Source: Citrobacter sp. FP75 (GTDB taxonomy: Bacteria; Pseudomonadota; Gammaproteobacteria; Enterobacterales; Enterobacteriaceae). Taken from it: a stretch of DNA of 64,000 nucleotides. Of this stretch, positions 58,059-64,000 are shown piece by piece; position 1 is the stretch's first letter; the number at the start of each line of letters is the position of its first letter. The notes below the pieces were generated by a model. The model did no database searches and was not told the DNA's origin. It saw nothing but the letters and a program-made list of their open reading frames with translations. A program made the translations under genes and the position numbers. Location: positions 310,001-374,000 of the forward strand of contig NZ_JAFDOE010000002.1 of the NCBI RefSeq assembly GCF_018342065.1, given 5' to 3'.

Positions 58059-58765
58059 AAATCGGGCTAATGGTCAATGGGCTTCATGTTGAAGCGCATT
58101 ATGATGATGATGAAGTCGAGAACGTTCACAAACCCTTGTTACAACGGCTGGCGAGATTACATTCCGCGAACCCGCAGCGCCGCACAATTGTTTTTCTTAG
58201 CGCACCACCCGGTACGGGAAAATCCACACTCACCACTTTCTGGGAATACCTCACCCGTCAGGATCCTGCGCTGCCGGAGATCCAGACGCTGCCGATGGAT
58301 GGCTTCCATCATTACAATGCCTGGCTGGATGCCCATAATCTGCGGGCATATAAAGGCGCGCCGGAAACGTTTGATGTCGATAAACTGGCGCAAAATCTGC
58401 GGCAAGTGAGAGAGGGGGAAAGCACCTGGCCACAGTACGACCGGCAAAAACATGACCCGGTTGAAGATGCTGTTGTGGTAACAGCCCCGATCGTGATTGT
58501 TGAAGGCAACTGGTTATTACGGGATGACGAAAAGTGGCGAGGATTAACGGAATTCTGTGACTTTTCGTTGTTTATTCACGCCCCGGCTGATGCCCTGCGT
58601 GCACGGTTGGTGGGTCGTAAACTGGCAGGCGGGCTTTCACAAGTAGACGCTGAGGCATTTTATGAACGCACCGACGGACCGAATGTTCGCCGGGTACTGG
58701 AAGGTAGTCTGCCCGCTGATCTCATGCTGGAGATGACGGTCGAGGGTGAATATCGGCTTGTGTGA
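58055..58765 (+). CDS. yggC: P-loop kinase-like protein YggC
   Basis: This 236-residue protein starts with GTG at 58055, overlapping yggD. Walker A is SAPPGTGKST (about 49-58). MDGFHHYN, GAPETFDVDK and VEGNWLL are typical of the uridine kinase/pantothenate kinase-like group. The substrate is unknown; a sugar or sugar-phosphate role is suggested by the operon. Its last 44 bases overlap the 3' end of the convergent ECF ATPase gene. Confidence 0.9.
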   Translation: MKIGLMVNGLHVEAHYDDDEVENVHKPLLQRLARLHSANPQRRTIVFLSAPPGTGKSTLTTFWEYLTRQDPALPEIQTLPMDGFHHYNAWLDAHNLRAYKGAPETFDVDKLAQNLRQVREGESTWPQYDRQKHDPVEDAVVVTAPIVIVEGNWLLRDDEKWRGLTEFCDFSLFIHAPADALRARLVGRKLAGGLSQVDAEAFYERTDGPNVRRVLEGSLPADLMLEMTVEGEYRLV

Positions 58766-59405
58766 GGGCACTGTTGTGTAGGCGAACAATTCGCGAGAAA
58801 TGGCGCTGGGTAAATGCAGCGTCATGACTGATCGCGACCACGCTGGTGCCACGCGTACGGCACACCGCCAGCCAGTTTTCAAATACCGCCAGCCAGTGCG
58901 CGTCAAAATCCCGACTCGGTTCATCGAGCAGGAGAATGGCTGGAGCCATGGCTTCAAGGCTGGCGACGGCGACCATACGTCGTTGGGCGGTATGCAGATC
59001 CAGAGGATGGGCGTCGGCAGCGTCCTCTAACTGGCATAACCGCAAGGCTGCCATCGTTCGTTGCGCAACGTCCGTCGCGGGTAATTTTTGTAACCGCAAT
59101 CCAAAGGCCACTTCTTTTGCGACCGTACTGTGAAAAATTTGGTTTTCAGCTTCCTGAAACAGCACGCCGAGTACGGTTGCTCTTTCTCGATTTTTCAGTT
59201 GTGCAATCGGTCGGTCATTCAGTGCGATCGTGCCGGAGGAGGGCGACAGAAGGCCTGCCATCACCCGCAGCAGCGTGGATTTTCCCGCTCCATTGTCACC
59301 GGTAAGCGCCAGCCATTCACCCGCATTGAGTCTCAGCGAGACGTTGCGCAAGCAGTCATTGGCCGCATTTGGCCAGCGATATGTTACCTGGTTTAGCGTT
59401 AGCAT
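58722..59405 (-). CDS. ECF-type transporter ATPase, second subunit (A')
   Basis: A 227-residue ABC ATPase starting at 59405, seven bases inside the end of the preceding ATPase gene. Walker A is GDNGAGKS (36-43), the Q-loop Gln84, Walker B ILLLDE (157-162) and the switch His194 (ISHD). The signature segment, normally LSGGQ, reads LHTAQ at 137-141 and is degenerate. It pairs with the other ATPase to drive the T and S components. The frame upstream to 59516 lies in the neighbouring gene and is not used. The gene's end overlaps yggC. Confidence 0.85.
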   Translation of the reverse strand: MLTLNQVTYRWPNAANDCLRNVSLRLNAGEWLALTGDNGAGKSTLLRVMAGLLSPSSGTIALNDRPIAQLKNRERATVLGVLFQEAENQIFHSTVAKEVAFGLRLQKLPATDVAQRTMAALRLCQLEDAADAHPLDLHTAQRRMVAVASLEAMAPAILLLDEPSRDFDAHWLAVFENWLAVCRTRGTSVVAISHDAAFTQRHFSRIVRLHNSALTQADIHPRPSSPA

Positions 59406-60076
59406 AGCGGTGACAGCGCTCCGTCGCGCAGTTGCCATGCCTGCTGGCAGTGGCTGATAAAAGGAGAATGATTGCGTTCGAAAAGAATAACCAAAGCATG
59501 CTGTTCCTGCGCCCATTGTTGCAGCCGCGCCAGTAACATCGCGGTGGCCTGCGCGGTCAGGCGACTGAACGCTTCATCCAGAATCAATATTTTCGGCTGC
59601 ATGGCTAGTGCGCTGGCAATCACTACCCGCTGGGTTTCCCCGCCGGAAAGGGTACCGGGATGACGATGGCGCAGGGGCTGACATTCCGTCAGCGTCAGGG
59701 CGGCATCTATGCGCTGCATAATTTCAGTCTCGGTAAGGCAGAGATTTTCCGGGCCAAACGCCACTTCCTCTTCCACGCTGAAGGTACAGCCGGAAAGCTG
59801 TAGATAAGGTGACTGCTGCACAAGCTGGATGGTGCACGACTGCTCGACGAGCGACAGTTGTCCGACAGGGTTACCCAGCAGCGTTCCTGTGCCCTCAATG
59901 TCTCCGGGCAGAAAATCGGGATACCAGCCAGCCATCAGCTGCGCCAGTGTGCTTTTTCCGCTACCGTTATCGCCAAAAATGGCCACCATGCCCGGCTCTG
60001 CGTAGTGGAAATCGAAGCAGGCAGACGGGCGCGTAGCGTGTGTCGGGAGATAGCGAAACTGCTCTAGCGTAACCAT
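59399..60076 (-). CDS. ECF-type transporter ATPase, first subunit (A)
   Basis: A 225-residue ABC ATPase. The start at 60076 (MVTLEQFRYL) overlaps the T-component gene by 13 bases. Walker A GDNGSGKS (35-42), Q-loop (LVQQSP), signature LSGGE (143-147) and Walker B ILILDE (163-168) are present. The switch-histidine position seems to hold Glu200 (LFERNH), with a His three residues later, and the D-loop lacks its Asp. With its partner's degenerate signature this gives one canonical and one degenerate composite ATP site. Confidence 0.85.
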   Translation of the reverse strand: MVTLEQFRYLPTHATRPSACFDFHYAEPGMVAIFGDNGSGKSTLAQLMAGWYPDFLPGDIEGTGTLLGNPVGQLSLVEQSCTIQLVQQSPYLQLSGCTFSVEEEVAFGPENLCLTETEIMQRIDAALTLTECQPLRHRHPGTLSGGETQRVVIASALAMQPKILILDEAFSRLTAQATAMLLARLQQWAQEQHALVILFERNHSPFISHCQQAWQLRDGALSPLC

Positions 60077-60771
60077 ATCCAGACTCCTGTTTCGACCAGC
60101 ATAGCGAGGACCATCGTGTAACGGGCCGCGCGTTGTAAGGTGCTGTCTTCTGGCGCCCATAACGTTGTGCGCCTGCGATGAAGGCGGAAAGCCCGCATAT
60201 CCAGCGCCGCGCCGCGAACCACCAGATCGTTGAGTGCATTATGCGTGAGCGGCACGATCAACGCGGGCATCGCGCGCAGGCGCTGATACCAGCGCTCATC
60301 CAGGGGCACGCCGCGCGCGCGTTGGGCCTCGTGAATCATCGCCAACTGGCGTTTGAGCTGCTCGACGACCAGCAGTGGACCCGCAAACAGATAGGCAACA
60401 CCGGGCGGCAGGCGGGAGGCAAACAGGGCGCGAATAAACCGCGATACCGGCACGTACTGCATCCACAGTTGCGACGTTGAGACAATCGCCAGGATCCGCA
60501 GCCACAGTGCGACGGCATCGGCCCAGCGTTCCTGCGAGCGTGGTTGCCCGCTTATCCATTCGGTCAGCCACCCGCCGTGGACCAGCCACAGACCAACGCC
60601 CAGGGGTACCATCAGCCAGACGACATATTTCGCCCGGCTACGTGTGGCCTGCATACACAGTAAGAGCAGGAACACTATCGTGCTGTAAACGGTAAGCGGT
60701 ATTCCCGCGGGCAGCAGCAATGTTGAACATGCCGCGAGCGCCCACAGGGTTAACGACGTAAACGGGTGCAT
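60064..60771 (-). CDS. ECF-type transporter transmembrane component (EcfT-like)
   Basis: The 235-residue protein has about five hydrophobic helices and the coupling motifs of EcfT proteins: EAQRARGVP near 149-157 (Ala-Arg-Gly) and ALDMRAF near 190-196 where a second Ala-Arg-Gly would be expected. These short helices dock in grooves of the two ATPases. The ATG follows the S-component stop without a gap (TAAATG). Confidence 0.83.
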   Translation of the reverse strand: MHPFTSLTLWALAACSTLLLPAGIPLTVYSTIVFLLLLCMQATRSRAKYVVWLMVPLGVGLWLVHGGWLTEWISGQPRSQERWADAVALWLRILAIVSTSQLWMQYVPVSRFIRALFASRLPPGVAYLFAGPLLVVEQLKRQLAMIHEAQRARGVPLDERWYQRLRAMPALIVPLTHNALNDLVVRGAALDMRAFRLHRRRTTLWAPEDSTLQRAARYTMVLAMLVETGVWIWLR

Positions 60772-61350
60772 TTAGCGCACGGCTGACATCGTAGGGAAAT
60801 GACGCGTGGTGCGTAGCGGAAGCTGGCGTAACAGCACCCAAACAAGCACGGCGGTGAGGATTTTATCCACCAGATTTGCTCCAATGACGGTAATAGCGAC
60901 CGACTCCACCAGGTTCTGGCCGACCGAGTGCATCCAGGCAACAAATAAATCAGCACCGCTACCAGTGACGCCGCCAAACAGGGTGGTGCGGATTGGCACG
61001 GCAACGACAGTGACAGCCAGGGTAATAATCACGCCGCTGATCACCACTTTCGGTAAGGTGCGAAACCATCCCGCACGCGCCAGCCATCCGGCGACCAGTC
61101 CGATAACCATAGCTACCGGTGCGAACGCGGCAGCGATAGGGTCAGTCAATAAGCCCCACAGCAGGTTGGTGAGTAATCCGGTCAACATTCCTACAACCGG
61201 GCCTAACAGCACGGCACTAATAATGGTGCCGATGGAGTCGAGAAAAATAGGCAGTTTCAACATGCTGATAAGCTGTCCGCCGATCATGTTGATGGCGATG
61301 GCAATGACAATCAGTACCAGAGACTGGCTGGAAAATTGGCGACGCGCCAT
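60772..61350 (-). CDS. ECF-type transporter substrate-binding S component, substrate unknown
   Basis: The 192-residue protein is very hydrophobic, with five to six membrane helices of S-component type (INMIGGQLISML, LPIFLDSIGTIISAVLLGP, GLLTNLLWGLLTDP). GAGG precedes the start. S components bind vitamins or metal ions and toggle in the membrane when ATP is used. The sequence does not look like the biotin, thiamine, cobalt or nickel types I know. Riboflavin-type or another vitamin remains open. Confidence 0.8.
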   Translation of the reverse strand: MARRQFSSQSLVLIVIAIAINMIGGQLISMLKLPIFLDSIGTIISAVLLGPVVGMLTGLLTNLLWGLLTDPIAAAFAPVAMVIGLVAGWLARAGWFRTLPKVVISGVIITLAVTVVAVPIRTTLFGGVTGSGADLFVAWMHSVGQNLVESVAITVIGANLVDKILTAVLVWVLLRQLPLRTTRHFPTMSAVR

Positions 61351-61374
61351 AGAAAACCTCTTTTATGTAAAGCG

Positions 61375-61800
61375 TTAACGGGATGTGATAACCAGTTCGT
61401 CATAGCCAGAAACGACACAAGGTTGGCGGCTAAAAGCCAGCCCTGTGAGTTCACCAATCACCAGTTCCAGCGTGGTGCGCACGGTGCAGCCTGCCATCAT
61501 GTGGCCTCCCAGCATCGCGCCCTGTGGATCAGAAACCGCCAGATGGAGATGCTCGCCAGTGAGATCCAGCGTGCCGTTCAGGGAGATAATTTCCCAGGTG
61601 CCGGTGAGTAATGTGGTTTCTTCCTGACCCGCGAAGCGTAAGGCAATGTTGGTCAAACTCCCGGTACAACCGGCAATCCAGGCGGCGTGTAATTGGTGCT
61701 GCTGGACAAAATCGTGCAGTCGGGAAAAAACTTCCTGACCGGGGAGTAAACGCAGCGCATGAAAGCGAGCTTCAGAAGCGTGGGAAGTGCATGTGACCAT
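61375..61800 (-). CDS. DUF296/PPC-domain protein leading the ECF operon
   Basis: The 141-residue protein is a stand-alone PPC (plant and prokaryote conserved) domain: LRLLPGQEVFSRLHDFVQQH, WIAGCTGSLTNIAL, then EHLHLAVSDPQGAMLGGHMMAG, where three His could bind a metal. In bacteria such proteins form trimers of unknown role; the AT-hook of plant relatives is absent, so DNA binding is not implied. It is 24 bases before the S-component gene and almost surely in the same transcript. It might bind or modify the imported compound. Confidence 0.85.
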   Translation of the reverse strand: MVTCTSHASEARFHALRLLPGQEVFSRLHDFVQQHQLHAAWIAGCTGSLTNIALRFAGQEETTLLTGTWEIISLNGTLDLTGEHLHLAVSDPQGAMLGGHMMAGCTVRTTLELVIGELTGLAFSRQPCVVSGYDELVITSR

Positions 61801-61965
61801 AGGTTGAGGGACTCCGAGACTCGGACGTAGCGCTGATAATATAGACGCAGTTTAGGGAGCTTTCTGATATAAATCAGGATTTGTGACGCGGCAACGAAAT
61901 AATCTTGCTACGCTTATTCGCAATTCTGCAATGTGGAATAAATTTAGCGGCGCAGGGCGCTAAAA

Positions 61966-61981
61966 TGTGACGCAAGTCAGA
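61966..61981 (+). promoter_or_regulatory. CRP-like site before epd
   Basis: TGTGACGCAAGTCAGA matches TGTGA-N6-TCACA with one mismatch. CRP activation of epd is known in E. coli. Confidence 0.65.
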
Positions 61982-62038
61982 TAACTGTGTTCTGTTGCTG
62001 GACAATCATTCCTTTTATTCCTTGTTTCGCTTATTCTA

Positions 62039-62054
62039 GCTGAAGCGTTTCAGT
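62039..62054 (+). promoter_or_regulatory. Cra (FruR) operator before epd
   Basis: GCTGAAGCGTTTCAGT agrees with the Cra consensus GCTGAANCGNTTCA throughout. Cra control of epd-pgk is established in E. coli. Confidence 0.85.
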
Positions 62055-62175
62055 CGATTAAATGTTCGACAATTAATCAATTAGTCGCAGTTTGCGACAG
62101 GTAAGGTTTCCCTGAGCGATTTGCTGCATTACTCTGTCAGCCACATCGTTTCTGAGAAATCCTTGCAGGAGACCT

Positions 62176-63195
62176 ATGACCGTACGCGTAGCGATTAATG
62201 GTTTCGGTCGCATCGGGCGCAACGTGGTTCGTGCTTTATATGAATCCGGGCGTCGGGCGGAAATCACCGTGGTGGCCATCAACGAACTGGCGAGTGCTGA
62301 AGGCATGGCGCATTTGTTGAAATATGACACCAGCCATGGACGTTTTGCCTGGGATGTTCGCCAGGAACGTGACCAGCTCATTGTTGGCGACGACGCGATT
62401 CGCATTCTGCATGAGCGAACACTCGATGCGCTTCCTTGGCGCGAACTGGGTGTTGACGTCGTGCTGGACTGTACGGGGGTCTTCGGTAGCCGCGAACACG
62501 GCGAAGCGCATATTGCCGCTGGTGCAAAAAAAGTGCTCTTTTCACATCCTGGTAGTCACGACATCGACGCAACCGTTGTGTTTGGCGTTAATCAGGATCA
62601 GCTGCGCGCTGAACACCGGATCGTTTCCAACGCCTCCTGCACCACGAATTGTATAATTCCCGTTATTAAATTGCTGGATGATGCCTACGGCATCGAGTCC
62701 GGTACCGTTACGACGATCCACTCCGCGATGCACGATCAGCAGGTTATTGATGCCTATCATCCCGACCTGCGTCGTACGCGAGCGGCCAGTCAGTCGATTA
62801 TTCCCGTTGATACCAAACTGGCGGCGGGGATCACTCGAATTTTCCCGCAATTTAACGATCGTTTTGAAGCAATTGCGGTGCGCGTGCCGACCATAAATGT
62901 GACGGCGATCGACTTAAGCGTGACGGTGAAAAAACCAGTAAAAGCGTGTGAAGTCAACCAGTTGCTGCAAAAAGCAGCGCAAGGTGCATTTCATGGTATA
63001 GTTGACTATACGGAATTACCGTTGGTCTCTGTAGATTTTAACCACGACCCGCACAGCGCCATCGTCGATGGTACGCAAACGCGCGTGAGTGGCGCACACC
63101 TGATCAAAACATTGGTCTGGTGCGATAATGAATGGGGCTTTGCTAACCGTATGCTCGACACAACGTTAGCTATGGCTGCTATTGGTTTCAGGTAA
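62176..63195 (+). CDS. epd: D-erythrose-4-phosphate dehydrogenase
   Basis: This 339-residue GAPDH-family enzyme oxidises erythrose 4-phosphate to 4-phosphoerythronate, the first step toward pyridoxal phosphate. The NAD motif [17 protein letters not shown] and the catalytic Cys155 (SNASCTTNC) are clear. The start has AGGAG nine bases upstream. pgk follows 48 bases on, in the same operon. Confidence 0.97.
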   Translation: MTVRVAINGFGRIGRNVVRALYESGRRAEITVVAINELASAEGMAHLLKYDTSHGRFAWDVRQERDQLIVGDDAIRILHERTLDALPWRELGVDVVLDCTGVFGSREHGEAHIAAGAKKVLFSHPGSHDIDATVVFGVNQDQLRAEHRIVSNASCTTNCIIPVIKLLDDAYGIESGTVTTIHSAMHDQQVIDAYHPDLRRTRAASQSIIPVDTKLAAGITRIFPQFNDRFEAIAVRVPTINVTAIDLSVTVKKPVKACEVNQLLQKAAQGAFHGIVDYTELPLVSVDFNHDPHSAIVDGTQTRVSGAHLIKTLVWCDNEWGFANRMLDTTLAMAAIGFR

Positions 63196-63243
63196 GGCGC
63201 GTGAGCGCTTGCAAAACTTTAAGAATCAACGAGAGGATTCACC

Positions 63244-64000
63244 ATGTCTGTAATTAAGATGACCGATCTGGATCTTGCTGGTAAACGTGTTTTTATCCGT
63301 GCGGATCTGAACGTACCAGTTAAAGAAGGGAAAGTAACCAGCGACGCGCGTATCCGTGCTTCTCTGCCGACCATCGAACTGGCCCTGAAGCAGGGTGCAA
63401 AAGTGATGGTAACTTCCCACCTGGGTCGTCCTACCGAAGGCGAGTACAACGAAGAATTCTCTCTTCTGCCGGTTGTTAACTACCTGAAAGACAAACTGTC
63501 TAACCCGGTTCGTCTGGTAAAAGATTACCTGGACGGCGTTGAAGTTGCAGCCGGTGAACTGGTGGTTCTGGAAAACGTTCGCTTTAACAAAGGCGAGAAG
63601 AAAGACGACGAAGCGCTGTCCAAAAAATACGCGGCACTGTGCGACGTATTCGTAATGGACGCTTTCGGTACGGCTCACCGTGCGCAGGCTTCTACCCACG
63701 GTATCGCTAAATTCGCTGACGTAGCTTGCGCAGGTCCGCTGCTGGCCGCTGAGCTGGACGCACTGGGTAAAGCCCTGAAAGAACCTGCTCGCCCGATGGT
63801 TGCTATCGTGGGTGGTTCTAAAGTCTCTACCAAACTGACCGTTCTGGACTCTCTGTCTAAAATCGCTGACCAGCTGATCGTGGGCGGCGGTATCGCTAAC
63901 ACCTTCGTTGCTGCTCAAGGCCACAACGTTGGTAAATCCCTGTACGAAGCGGACCTGGTTGACGAAGCCAAACGCCTGCTGACTATCTGCGACATTCCGG
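63244..64000 (+). CDS. pgk: Phosphoglycerate kinase (3' end outside window)
   Basis: The first 252 of about 387 residues are present, beginning [17 protein letters not shown]. The N-terminal substrate-binding domain with [14 protein letters not shown] and [13 protein letters not shown], and the beginning of the nucleotide domain ([12 protein letters not shown]), match E. coli Pgk. GAGAGG precedes the ATG. It catalyses the first ATP-forming step of glycolysis. Codon use is strongly biased, as expected of a highly expressed gene. Confidence 0.98.
   Translation, partial: MSVIKMTDLDLAGKRVFIRADLNVPVKEGKVTSDARIRASLPTIELALKQGAKVMVTSHLGRPTEGEYNEEFSLLPVVNYLKDKLSNPVRLVKDYLDGVEVAAGELVVLENVRFNKGEKKDDEALSKKYAALCDVFVMDAFGTAHRAQASTHGIAKFADVACAGPLLAAELDALGKALKEPARPMVAIVGGSKVSTKLTVLDSLSKIADQLIVGGGIANTFVAAQGHNVGKSLYEADLVDEAKRLLTICDIP

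Larger units (their letters stand above)
61801..62175. promoter_or_regulatory. Divergent control region between the ECF operon and epd
   Basis: No gene is seen. It holds the CRP and Cra sites for epd listed separately. On the side of the ECF operon a small palindrome CCGAGTCTCGG lies 16 bases before the PPC start, overlapping the likely leader. TATATT (minus strand, about 45 bases upstream) could be a -10 element. No riboswitch consensus known to me fits. Confidence 0.5.

Overview
The window is a chromosomal segment of an enterobacterium close to Escherichia, Salmonella and Citrobacter. Gene content, order and protein sequences match the E. coli K-12 region from exbD to pgk, with several extra blocks. 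Citrobacter is my best guess, from an intact yghX, an extra YdeP-like molybdoenzyme and a T6SS fragment beside a Phe tRNA. The species cannot be fixed from the sequence alone. No phage, IS element or CRISPR array was seen.

Layout. 1-6.3 kb: the end of exbD, three unrecognised small genes, then yghZ (aldo/keto reductase), an intact yghX (dienelactone-hydrolase family), a chemoreceptor with a sigma-28-like promoter, and yghW. 6.4-13.0 kb: the complete hydrogenase-2 operon hybOABCDEFG. 13.0-18.5 kb: yghU, a YdeP/FdhF-like molybdenum oxidoreductase and gss, a thiol/redox neighbourhood. 18.9-21.7 kb: a four-gene type VI secretion remnant (tssB, signal-less tssJ-like, tssE, vasL-like) against a tRNA-Phe gene. 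21.8-30.4 kb: yqgA, speC, nupG, mltC, yggX, mutY, trmB, yggL. 30.4-45 kb: yggN, ansB, yggM, then a long leftward series hemW-rdgB-yggU-yggT-yggS, (yggR rightward), ruvX-yqgE-gshB-rsmE-endA-sprT-galP-metK. 45-51 kb: an ERIC repeat, yqgB, speA, an unrecognised lipoprotein gene, speB, loiP. 51-58.8 kb: tktA, then a PTS/dehydrogenase/bisphosphatase/kinase operon cmtB-cmtA-yggP-yggF-yggD-yggC. 58.7-61.8 kb: a leftward five-gene operon for an ECF-type transporter (S, T and two ATPases) led by a DUF296/PPC protein. 62.2-64 kb: epd and the 5' part of pgk.

How it fits together. Polyamine synthesis is represented twice: speC makes putrescine from ornithine, and speA plus speB make it from arginine through agmatine. 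metK supplies the S-adenosylmethionine needed to go on to spermidine, and gss conjugates spermidine to the glutathione whose last synthetic step is gshB. tktA, epd, pgk, yggF and the cmt genes form a sugar-phosphate neighbourhood. Candidate operators agree with known regulation: Cra and CRP before epd, GalR/GalS and CRP before galP, MetJ before metK, two CRP sites before cmtB.

Most interesting parts: the uncharacterised DUF296-ECF transporter operon with its asymmetric ATPase pair, the T6SS remnant at tRNA-Phe with a TssJ-like domain that has lost its lipoprotein signal, the structured speC leader with a seven-codon ORF, the perfect palindrome against the yghW ribosome-binding site, and the three-gene unknown block beside exbD.
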